From contig VBAO01000248.1 of NCBI GenBank assembly GCA_005883865.1, positions 1 to 9,153 on the forward strand: a DNA stretch of 9,153 bases. The letters run 5' to 3'. Each line of letters starts with the position of its first letter. Positions within the stretch are counted from its first letter, which is position 1. This document shows positions 1-5,750 of the stretch, in pieces. A program made the translations under genes and the position numbers. Origin of the DNA: Candidatus Segetimicrobium genomatis. Its GTDB lineage: Bacteria; Sysuimicrobiota; Sysuimicrobiia; Sysuimicrobiales; Segetimicrobiaceae. The notes beneath the pieces were generated by a model, which saw nothing but the letters and a program-made list of their open reading frames with translations, did not search any database and had not been told where the DNA came from.

Positions 1-337
1 AGCGCTCGACGATGGGCGCATCGCCCCACAACCGCTCGAGGTCGTAGTACGCGCGCTCGAACGGCGCGAAGACGTAGACCACCACATCGCCGAAGTCGAG
101 AAGCACCCAGCGGTCGCCATCCCGCCCCTCGGCCCGCCCCGGCCGCTCGCCCACCTCTCGGAGGGCGTCCTCGACCGCTTCGGTGATGGACTTGATCTGG
201 ATCCGGTTGGTCCCGCTCGCGATGACGAAGAAGTCGGTCACCGGGGTATGCTCCTGGACGTCGAGGACCGTGACGCGTTCCGCGAGTTTGGCCTCGGCCG
301 CCGCCGCCGCCAGGAGCGCCTTCCCCCTCGCCTCCAC
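1..337 (-). CDS. rsfS: Ribosomal silencing factor RsfS (3' end outside window)
   Basis: RsfS binds L14 on the 50S subunit and blocks joining with the 30S subunit, reducing translation when nutrients are short. From GTG 337 the first 112 residues are visible and the frame is open to the left edge. Family signatures are clear: VTVLDV (22-27), DFFVIASGTNRIQ (35-47), GRDGDRWVLLDFGDVVVYVF (71-90) and YYDLERLWGDAP (97-108). As RsfS proteins are usually 105-120 residues and WGDAP is near the C-terminus, little is missing. The GTG start shares its G with the nadD stop codon (TAGTG) and lacks a strong Shine-Dalgarno sequence, suggesting translation coupled to nadD. It is the third ribosome-related function in this half of the cluster. 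Confidence 0.95.
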   Translation of the reverse strand, partial: MEARGKALLAAAAAEAKLAERVTVLDVQEHTPVTDFFVIASGTNRIQIKSITEAVEDALREVGERPGRAEGRDGDRWVLLDFGDVVVYVFAPFERAYYDLERLWGDAPIVER

Positions 338-987
338 TATGCCTGCAACCCCATCTCGCGCGCGCCGGCCGGCGCCCCCATGTACAGCCGGTGCTTCGCG
401 ATGTACTCCTCGACCGGTTCCGGCAGGAGGTACTTGGTCGGGCGGCCGTCCCGCACCCGCGCCCGGATATCGGTGCTGCTGATCGCCATCGCGGGAATCT
501 CCATCGTCTGCACGTTCCGGATCCGCGCGCCCAGCCGGTGGTTGGCCGACGACCACACCGACGGGTCCACGCTGTACCCGGGCCGGCTCGAGGCGATGAA
601 CCGGCACAGCCCCAGCAGTTGCTCGGTCTCCCGCCACTCGCCGTGGAGGATCTGCGTGAGCGCGTCGGCGCCCGTGATGTAGTACAGGTCGTCCTCGGGC
701 CGGGTGCGGCGCAACTCGCGGATCGTATCGATGGTGTACGACGGGCCCGGGCGGTCGATCTCGATCCGGGACACCGTGAAGTGCGCGTTCGTGACCGTGG
801 CCAGGATCGTCATCAGATACCGGTGCTCGGGGTCGGACACCTCGCCGGGCTCTTTGTGCGGCGGATGGCGGTTGGGCACGAAGATCACCTCGGACAGCCC
901 AAACTGCCAGCGCGCTTCGCCGGCGGTCACGAGATGGCCGTAGTGAATGGGATCGAACGTCCCGCCCATGATGCCGATCTTTCTCAT
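337..987 (-). CDS. nadD: Nicotinate-nucleotide adenylyltransferase
   Basis: NadD transfers AMP from ATP to nicotinate mononucleotide, giving deamido-NAD, the penultimate step of NAD synthesis in the cytoplasm. The 216-residue protein has the nucleotidyltransferase signature GGTFDPIHYGH (8-18) with the HxGH-type motif ending at His15 and His18. It also has VPNRHPPHK (37-45), TGADAL (105-110) and the C-terminal ISSTDIR (169-175) that binds the ATP phosphates. Length is typical. The ATG overlaps the obg stop by 4 nt, and its own stop TAG overlaps the rsfS GTG by one base, so the three genes form a tight unit. The yqeK phosphohydrolase gene that often follows nadD in Firmicutes is missing here. 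Confidence 0.97.
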   Translation of the reverse strand: MRKIGIMGGTFDPIHYGHLVTAGEARWQFGLSEVIFVPNRHPPHKEPGEVSDPEHRYLMTILATVTNAHFTVSRIEIDRPGPSYTIDTIRELRRTRPEDDLYYITGADALTQILHGEWRETEQLLGLCRFIASSRPGYSVDPSVWSSANHRLGARIRNVQTMEIPAMAISSTDIRARVRDGRPTKYLLPEPVEEYIAKHRLYMGAPAGAREMGLQA

Positions 988-2108
988 GCCCGCCCCCGAA
1001 CGCGTCTGCTCGGTCGCGCGTGGTCCGCGCTCGTCTTCTCCTCGCCGGGAGGGCTCTCCTCCGGCCCGGCCCCCCGCCTGTCCCCTGCGTGGGGAAGATT
1101 AGGACGGGGCGGCCCCTCACCGGGAGATCGAAGGGCGGTGAGGATCGCCCCGAGGAGCGCCGGGATGCCTTCGCCGGTGGCTGCGGAGATGGGAACCGCC
1201 GTCCGGCCCTGGGATGCGAGGCGTGCCGAAAACGCCTCCCACCGCGCTCGCGCATCCGGGAGGTCCATCTTGTTTGCGGCCACGATCGTTGGACGGTCCG
1301 CGAGGGACGGCGAGTGCATCGTCAGTTCGCGTTCAACCGTGGCCATCTGGCGCTCGGGAGCGTCTCCGGCGAGATCGACAACGTGCACCAGCGCCCGTGT
1401 CCGTTCGATATGCCGGAGGAACTCGTGACCGAGCCCGACGCCGCGGTGGGCTCCCTCGATGAGTCCGGGGATGTCGGCGACCACGACGCCCGGGGCATCG
1501 GGGAGAGGCACCACTCCCAGCACCGGTTCCGTGGTGGTGAAGGGGTAATCCGCGACCTTCGGGCGGGCCGCTGTGATCCGGCTCAAGAGCAGGGACTTGC
1601 CGGCGTTGGGGAGACCGACCAGCCCGACATCGGCCAGGAGGCGCAGTTCGCGGCGCAGCCGCCGCTCCTCTCCCCCCCCTCCGGGTTCCGACTCGCGCGG
1701 CGCCCGGTGGGTGGGAGTGGCGAAGTGCGCGTTCCCCCGTCCGCCGCGGCCCCCCCTGGCGATCGTCACCCGATGGCCCGGCACGGCCAGATCGGCCAGT
1801 GGCCGGTCCGTGGCGTCGTCGAACACGGTGGTCCCCACGGGCACGGGGATCACCAGGTCCTCCCCGGTGCGCCCGGTGCGACCGCTCCCTTCGCCGTGCG
1901 CGCCCCGGCGGGCCGCGAACCGGCGGCGGTACCGAAACGGCAGCAGGGTGTTGAGGTCCGGATCGGCGACGAGGATCACATCGCCGCCGCGCCCGCCGTC
2001 TCCTCCGGAGGGCCCGCCCTTTGGGACAAACTTCTCGCGGCGGAACGCCACACAACCGTTTCCGCCGTCACCCGCCGTCACCTGGATGTGCGCGAGGTCG
2101 ATGAACAT
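984..2108 (-). CDS. obg: GTPase Obg (ObgE/CgtA), 50S assembly factor
   Basis: Obg is a ribosome-associated GTPase acting in late 50S assembly and stress signalling. The 374-residue protein has the glycine-rich Obg fold (about 1-158; VTAGDGGNGCVAFRREKFVP and GGPSGGDGGRGGDV are diagnostic). The G domain follows: G1 GLPNAGKS (165-172), switch I YPFTT (188-192), G3 DIPGLIEGA (212-220), G4 NKMD (279-282) and G5 SAATGEG (308-314). After about residue 327 there is no recognisable OCT domain. There is only a roughly 47-residue Pro/Gly/Arg-rich tail that contains a hairpin-forming stretch. ATG 2108 gives the canonical MFIDLAHIQV start; the frame is open 174 nt further upstream but reads through rpmA and the repeats. 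The stop overlaps nadD by 4 nt (ATGA). Confidence 0.96.
   Translation of the reverse strand: MFIDLAHIQVTAGDGGNGCVAFRREKFVPKGGPSGGDGGRGGDVILVADPDLNTLLPFRYRRRFAARRGAHGEGSGRTGRTGEDLVIPVPVGTTVFDDATDRPLADLAVPGHRVTIARGGRGGRGNAHFATPTHRAPRESEPGGGGEERRLRRELRLLADVGLVGLPNAGKSLLLSRITAARPKVADYPFTTTEPVLGVVPLPDAPGVVVADIPGLIEGAHRGVGLGHEFLRHIERTRALVHVVDLAGDAPERQMATVERELTMHSPSLADRPTIVAANKMDLPDARARWEAFSARLASQGRTAVPISAATGEGIPALLGAILTALRSPGEGPPRPNLPHAGDRRGAGPEESPPGEEKTSADHARPSRRVRGRA
1081..1095. repeat. Short hairpin in the region encoding the Obg tail
   Basis: TCCCC, loop TGCGT, GGGGA form a 5-bp stem with a 5-nt loop, the same C-run/5-nt loop/G-run plan as the two repeats near rpmA but with a different loop. 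Flanking bases (CCGCC on the left, GGCGG near 1114-1120 on the right, and GTCC/GGAC) could extend the pairing imperfectly. It encodes the NLPHAGD part of the tail. A relation to the other repeats is only suggestive. Confidence 0.45.
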
Positions 2109-2119
2109 CAAAGCCCCCC
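2109..2119 (-). promoter_or_regulatory. Weak G-run ribosome-binding site of obg, within a hairpin arm
   Basis: The mRNA reads GGGGGGCUUUG directly before the obg AUG. The G run could pair with the anti-Shine-Dalgarno CCUCC only with a G-U wobble. The same bases are the 3' arm of repeat copy B, so folding would hide them. Control of obg translation by this hairpin is inference. Confidence 0.4.
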
Positions 2120-2138
2120 GTGGAGGGGGGCAGGCTGG
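2113..2138. repeat. 26-nt hairpin-forming direct repeat, copy B, between rpmA and obg
   Basis: On the plus strand the unit is GCCCCCC, loop GTGGA, GGGGGGC, then AGGCTGG, with a 7-bp stem (2113-2131). It differs from copy A only in the first loop base and one base of the trailing part. In the minus-strand mRNA the 3' arm of the stem (GGGGGGC) ends four bases before the obg ATG, so the structure covers the only Shine-Dalgarno-like sequence for obg. Only three U residues follow the stem (CUUUG), so it is not a good intrinsic terminator. Confidence 0.82.
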
Positions 2139-2151
2139 CCGGCCGTGGGAC

Positions 2152-2433
2152 CTAGGCCCCGGCAGGCCCCCCCTGGAGGGGGGCAGGCCGGACTGAGACC
2201 TGCCGGCGGTCGCGACCCTGTCGCTCGAACCGCACGACGCCCGAGGCCAGCGCAAACAGGGTGTCGTCTCGCCCCACTCCAACGTTCGCGCCGGGATGAT
2301 ACCGCGTCCCCCGCTGCCGCACGATCACGTTTCCCGCGGTCACGCGTTCGCCCGCAAACCGTTTGATCCCCAGCCGCTGGGCGTTGCTGTCCCGGCCGTT
2401 CCCTGAACTGCCCCCGCCCTTCTTATGCGCCAC
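2152..2433 (-). CDS. rpmA: 50S ribosomal protein L27
   Basis: L27 lies next to the peptidyl-transferase centre, where its N-terminal tail helps stabilise tRNA. From GTG 2433 the protein reads (f)M-AHKKGGGSSGNGRDSNAQRLG, split here by the start codon, then GERVTAGNVIVRQRGT and HPGANVGVGRDDTLFA, all diagnostic of L27. GGAGG lies 9 nt upstream. The start gives the mature N-terminus directly; there is no hydrophobic leader of the kind cleaved by Prp in Firmicutes. The protein is 93 residues against about 85 normally. The excess is a tail after QVSVRPA (PLQGGPAGA), encoded by a GC-rich hairpin repeat (2166-2191) that recurs before obg. The tail thus looks like read-through into a repeat that displaced the original stop codon. 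Confidence 0.96.
   Translation of the reverse strand: MAHKKGGGSSGNGRDSNAQRLGIKRFAGERVTAGNVIVRQRGTRYHPGANVGVGRDDTLFALASGVVRFERQGRDRRQVSVRPAPLQGGPAGA
2166..2191. repeat. 26-nt hairpin-forming direct repeat, copy A, inside the rpmA 3' end
   Basis: On the plus strand the unit is GCCCCCC, a loop CTGGA, GGGGGGC, then AGGCCGG. The first 19 nt form a 7-bp perfect G/C stem with a 5-nt loop. It matches copy B (2113-2138) at 24 of 26 positions, 53 nt away. It lies in the coding frame of rpmA and supplies the tail codons of L27. Confidence 0.85.
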
Positions 2434-2755
2434 GAGACGCCCCCTCCACATCGATCCGATCGACGCGGACCCGGCTCAGGGGCTGGCGGTGTCCCACGCG
2501 CCTCCGGTAGCGCTTCTTCGAGCGGAACTTTCCCACGATGACCTTGCGGCCGCGCGGGTGGGCCAGCACGGTTGCGGCCACCCGAACTCCCGCCACCACC
2601 GGCGTCCCCGTGGTGACCTGCTCGCCGTCGACGACCATCAGCACGCGCCCAAACGTGATCTCCGACCCCTTCGCCTGAGGCAGGCGATCGACCTCGATCA
2701 CCTGCCCCGGGGTCACGCGGTGCTGCTTTCCCCCGGCCTCGACCACGGCATACAT
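2423..2755 (-). CDS. rplU: 50S ribosomal protein L21
   Basis: L21 binds 23S rRNA and is an early structural protein of the large subunit. The 110-residue product shows the family's features: N-terminal MYAVVEAGGKQHRV (1-14), a beta-rich middle with VLMVVDGE (38-45), and the basic C-terminal signature KFRSKKRYRRRVGHRQPLSR (76-95), which contacts rRNA. Length is close to the usual 103 or so. Spacing of the ribosome-binding site favours ATG 2755; ATG 2761 (adding Met-Ser) is possible. The last 11 nt overlap the start of rpmA, and the rpmA Shine-Dalgarno GGAGG lies inside the rplU 3' end, so the two are likely translationally coupled. There is no ysxB/prp gene between rplU and rpmA, unlike in Firmicutes. 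Confidence 0.97.
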   Translation of the reverse strand: MYAVVEAGGKQHRVTPGQVIEVDRLPQAKGSEITFGRVLMVVDGEQVTTGTPVVAGVRVAATVLAHPRGRKVIVGKFRSKKRYRRRVGHRQPLSRVRVDRIDVEGASRGA

Positions 2756-2761
2756 GGACAT

Positions 2762-2770
2762 CCCCACCTC
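2762..2770 (-). promoter_or_regulatory. Ribosome-binding site deciding the rplU start
   Basis: GAGGTGGGG sits 5' of two in-frame ATG codons, at 2761 and 2755. GAGGTG is only 3 nt from the first and 9 nt from the second. The second ATG therefore has normal spacing and also gives the usual L21 N-terminus (MYAVVEAGGKQ). Confidence 0.65.
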
Positions 2771-2783
2771 TTGAATCCACGAA

Positions 2784-2812
2784 ATCGTAGCACGGGCCCC
2801 GGGGGGTGTCAA
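2784..2812 (-). promoter_or_regulatory. Predicted sigma-70-type promoter for rplU-rpmA-obg-nadD-rsfS
   Basis: On the minus strand there is a perfect -35 TTGACA (2812-2807), a 17-nt spacer and a -10 TACGAT (2789-2784, four of six consensus bases). The -10 is preceded by TGC, so it is an extended -10. Transcription should begin around 2777, leaving a leader of about 20 nt that contains the rplU ribosome-binding site. The -35 box overlaps the rng stop codon TGA (2811-2809). The spacer is almost pure G+C (16 of 17). This is the longest gap in the window (53 nt) and the only one with both hexamers. The ribosomal genes can thus be expressed independently of the cell-shape genes, though read-through from rng also seems possible because no terminator is visible. 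Confidence 0.72.
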
Positions 2813-4545
2813 CGACCTCCGGCGTGCGTCACGTGCGTGCGCTCTCGCTCGAGCGCCCCCATCCGCCGCGCGGCGACCCGCCCTCCCCACCACGAGCGGA
2901 GCCGCCCGAGGATGCCCCGCTTTCCCCCCGGATCGCCGGCGGGCCAGGGATCGCCATCGCCCCCGTCGGGCACGTCGAGCACCTCCCCGCGCGCCGGGTC
3001 CAGCCATCCATCGACCGCCCCTCTGCCGTTCCCCGCCGAGGCCACCGCAATCGCCGCCGCTTCAACCGAGTCGCCGGCCAGGAGGTCCATCCGCTCGAGG
3101 TGGGCGCCGGGCCGGGACCGGACGAAGATCGTCTTCCCGGACTCTCGCGAGATCGTATCGGTCCATCGGGCGTCTCCGGCAAGAATCGCCGCCACCTCCG
3201 GATGCACCTCCGCGACGAGGCACGGCGCCCGGGATGCGCGGGCGGCGCGGGCGAGCTCGCGGCGCACCCGCACGGCCATGCTCTGGGGGGACAGCACGCG
3301 TCCCCGGCCCTCGCAGTAGGGGCACGGGATGCGCATGATCTCGTCCAGGCTCTGGTACACGCGCTTCCGGGTGAGCTCGACGAGTCCCAGCCCGGTGAGG
3401 TCGATGATGTGGATCTTGGTGCGGTCGGCCTGCACCGCTTCCTCGAGCGCGACGACGACCCGGCGCCGGTGCTTCTCGGACTCCATGTCGATGAAGTCGA
3501 TGAGGATGATCCCGCCGATGTCCCGAAGGCGGATCTGCCGGGCCACCTCGGCGGCCGCCTCGAGGTTCGTGCGGAGGATGGTGCTGGGCTGGTCGGTCTT
3601 CCCAACGTACTTGCCGGTGTTGACGTCGATCACGGTGGCGGCCTCCGTCCGGTCAAACACGAGGTACCCGCCGCTGCGCAGCCACACCTTGCGGTGGAGC
3701 GCCCGCTCGATCTCGCGTTCCACGTCGTGGGCTTCGAACAGCGGCCGGGCGGCCGTGTGGAGGGTGACGCGCTCCAGGAGCTCGGGGGGAAACGACCCGA
3801 GCAGGCTCCGGATCCGTTCGAACTCCGCGGGCGAATCCACCACGAAACGGTCCACGCTTCCGGTGAAGAGGTCCCGAACCACGCGGCCCACCAGGCCCAG
3901 GTCCTGGTACAGGAGGGCCGGGGCCCGCGTCGCCCGCGCCCGTTCCGTCACCCCCTCCCACAGCCGGGCGAGAAACCGCGCATCGTCGGCCAGGTCCTGC
4001 TCCTCGATCCCCTCGGCGGCCGTGCGCACGATGAGCCCCATCCGCTCGCCGCCTCTCGCCTGCACGGGCCGGACGCGCTCCGCGAGGCCCCGAAGCCGTT
4101 TGCGCTCGTGCTCGTGCTCGATCCGCCGGCTGACGCCCACGCCGGTGACGGTGGGCATCAGGACAATGTAGTGTCCCGGGAGGGCGACGTAGGTGGTCGC
4201 CCGCGCTCCCTTGCTCCCGCGCGGCTCTTTGGTGACCTGCACGAGAATCTCTTGACCGACCCGCAATCGCTCGGCGATCGGGCCTCGACCGATCGCGTCT
4301 TCCAGTTCCTCCCCGCCGATGCGCTCGGACCGGATATCGGCGAGGGGCAGAAAGGCGTTGCGCTCCAACCCGATGTCGACGAACGCGGCCTCCATGCCCG
4401 GCAGCACGCTGGCGACCCGGCCCTTGTAGATGTTCCCCGCCAGCGGCTCGCCCCGCTCGACCATGATGCCCGAGAGCACGCCGTCCTCGAGAATCGCGAC
4501 GCGCACCTCGGCTGGATCTACGCTCGCCAGGATCTCCTTGCGCAT
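2809..4545 (-). CDS. rng: Ribonuclease G/E family endoribonuclease
   Basis: This is a single-strand-specific, 5'-monophosphate-sensitive endoribonuclease for rRNA maturation and mRNA decay. The 578-residue protein starts with a short beta segment and an S1 RNA-binding domain (GNIYKGRVASVLPGMEAAFVD split around residues 38-58). It continues through the RNase H-like part to the DNase I-like catalytic domain. The metal ligands are Asp307 (IDVNTG) and Asp350 (LIDFIDM), 43 residues apart as in E. coli RNase E (303/346). The zinc-link CPYC (408-411) is present. The length is near RNase G plus a tail; there is no long RNase E degradosome scaffold. Residues 500-578 are acidic and glycine-rich, then a basic, Trp-containing patch. 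I chose ATG 4545, 8 nt after rodA, with AAGGAG about 11 nt upstream; GTG 4557 and ATG 4578 are in-frame alternatives overlapping rodA. Confidence 0.95.
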   Translation of the reverse strand: MRKEILASVDPAEVRVAILEDGVLSGIMVERGEPLAGNIYKGRVASVLPGMEAAFVDIGLERNAFLPLADIRSERIGGEELEDAIGRGPIAERLRVGQEILVQVTKEPRGSKGARATTYVALPGHYIVLMPTVTGVGVSRRIEHEHERKRLRGLAERVRPVQARGGERMGLIVRTAAEGIEEQDLADDARFLARLWEGVTERARATRAPALLYQDLGLVGRVVRDLFTGSVDRFVVDSPAEFERIRSLLGSFPPELLERVTLHTAARPLFEAHDVEREIERALHRKVWLRSGGYLVFDRTEAATVIDVNTGKYVGKTDQPSTILRTNLEAAAEVARQIRLRDIGGIILIDFIDMESEKHRRRVVVALEEAVQADRTKIHIIDLTGLGLVELTRKRVYQSLDEIMRIPCPYCEGRGRVLSPQSMAVRVRRELARAARASRAPCLVAEVHPEVAAILAGDARWTDTISRESGKTIFVRSRPGAHLERMDLLAGDSVEAAAIAVASAGNGRGAVDGWLDPARGEVLDVPDGGDGDPWPAGDPGGKRGILGRLRSWWGGRVAARRMGALERERTHVTHAGGR

Positions 4546-4553
4546 TCTCCCGC

Positions 4554-5750
4554 TCACTCCTTCAGACGCTCCGGCCACCCAATCAAGCGCATTTCCCGCG
4601 CGGGGGCCGGAGAGGTGTCAAATCCGATGCCCACATTCAGGTGGCGCATGCCGATGTTCAGCAGGAGGGCCGTCGCCCACACCATCGCCATGAGGGCGCT
4701 CCCCCCGTAACTGATGAACGGGAGGGGAATCCCGGTGATCGGCATGATCCCCACGGTCATCCCGATGTTCACAAACACGTGGAACGCGACCATCGACACG
4801 ATCCCCACCGACGCCAGCGCGCCGAAGCGATCGCGTGCCTCGGCCGCGATTCGCAGGCCGCGGGACACCCAGAGGAGGAAGAGGCCCAGGAGCACCATCG
4901 CGCCGACGAACCCGAACTCCTCGCCGATCACCGAGAAGATGAAGTCGGTGTGATGCTCGGGCACGAACCGGAGGACGCCCTGGGTCCCGGCCAGCAGCCC
5001 CTTGCCCCAGACGAGGCCGCTCCCGACGGCGATCTTCGATTGAATGATTCCGTAGCCGGCCCCCAAGGGGTCCAGGTCCGGGTGCACAAAGGCCAGCAGG
5101 CGCCGCCGCTGGTACTCTTTGAGCACGTGCCAGAGGGCCGGCACCAGGGCCGCCCCCGCCACCCCGAGCGTGGCGAGGTCCCGCCGGCGCGCGCCGGCCG
5201 CGTAGAGCATCCCGATGAGGATGGCGCCCAGGACCAGGGCCGTGCCAAGATCCGGTTGCCTGAAGATTAGGACCATCGGCAGCGCGACCTGGCCGAGGAA
5301 GGGCATGAGATCCCAGACCGATCGGTACGGTCCCGGGCGGTCGCTCAGGTGCTTCGCCAGCGTGATCACGATGACGAGTTTGGCGATTTCCGACGGCTGA
5401 AACTGCCCGAGCGGTCCGAGCGAGAGCCAGCGCTGTGCGCCGAGGCTCGTGTGGCCGATCTTCAGCACCGCGCCAAGGAGCAGGAGGTTCATCACGTACA
5501 ACGGCAGGGCGCTCGACGCGAGGACCCGGTAGTCGACCGCCAGGATGAGCACCCCGATCAGGAGGCCCACGCTCAGGTGGAGCGCCTGGCTGTGCAGGTA
5601 GAGAAACGGCCGGGGGCCGAGGTGGGTGCTGCTGTAGACCATCAAGAGGCCGAACCCCACGAGCGCGGCGGTCGACAGGATCAGGAGGACGTCCAACCGC
5701 CGGAGGAACGGGCGCAGGCCTGTTGGTGGAGCGCCGGCCAGGGCGGTCAC
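4554..5750 (-). CDS. rodA: Peptidoglycan glycosyltransferase RodA (SEDS family)
   Basis: RodA polymerises lipid II into glycan strands in the membrane, as the partner of PBP2. The 398-residue product has about ten hydrophobic segments and the SEDS hallmarks in order: GAQRW (104-108), FQPSEIAK (117-124), FRQPDLGTALV (163-173), GSGLVWGKGLLAGTQG (243-258), FVPEHHTDFIFSVIGEEFG (262-280) and GIPLPFISYGGSAL (340-353). Asp269 within HTDF aligns with the catalytic aspartate known from E. coli RodA (Asp262). I chose GTG at 5750 because it overlaps the mrdA stop by 4 nt and has GGAGAGG seven bases upstream. A much longer open frame upstream (to 6461) only reads mrdA out of frame. HTDF, rather than an FtsW-type context, and the pairing with PBP2 favour RodA over FtsW. 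Confidence 0.96.
   Translation of the reverse strand: MTALAGAPPTGLRPFLRRLDVLLILSTAALVGFGLLMVYSSTHLGPRPFLYLHSQALHLSVGLLIGVLILAVDYRVLASSALPLYVMNLLLLGAVLKIGHTSLGAQRWLSLGPLGQFQPSEIAKLVIVITLAKHLSDRPGPYRSVWDLMPFLGQVALPMVLIFRQPDLGTALVLGAILIGMLYAAGARRRDLATLGVAGAALVPALWHVLKEYQRRRLLAFVHPDLDPLGAGYGIIQSKIAVGSGLVWGKGLLAGTQGVLRFVPEHHTDFIFSVIGEEFGFVGAMVLLGLFLLWVSRGLRIAAEARDRFGALASVGIVSMVAFHVFVNIGMTVGIMPITGIPLPFISYGGSALMAMVWATALLLNIGMRHLNVGIGFDTSPAPAREMRLIGWPERLKE

Noticed and set aside
2109..2191. Intrinsic terminator between rpmA and obg
   Set aside because: The two G/C stems are strong, but no U tract follows on either strand (at most three U), and obg must be transcribed with rpmA in this layout.
2113..2191. 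CRISPR array
   Set aside because: There are only two palindromic units with one 27-nt gap, one unit is coding, and there are no further repeats or cas genes in the window.
391..2366. Overlapping plus-strand open frames opposite nadD, obg and rpmA
   Set aside because: These are low-complexity Arg/Pro/Gly-rich shadows in other frames of strongly conserved minus-strand genes.
2756..3007. N-terminal extension of rplU into rng
   Set aside because: L21 starts at MYAVVEAGGKQ in the family, and the ribosome-binding site and promoter lie just before ATG 2755.
2806..4710. Plus-strand open frame of 634 codons opposite rng and rodA
   Set aside because: It mirrors rng on the other strand. The product has no family motif and a shadow-like composition (runs of Asp, His, Pro, Arg). 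Long antisense frames are expected in GC-rich genes.
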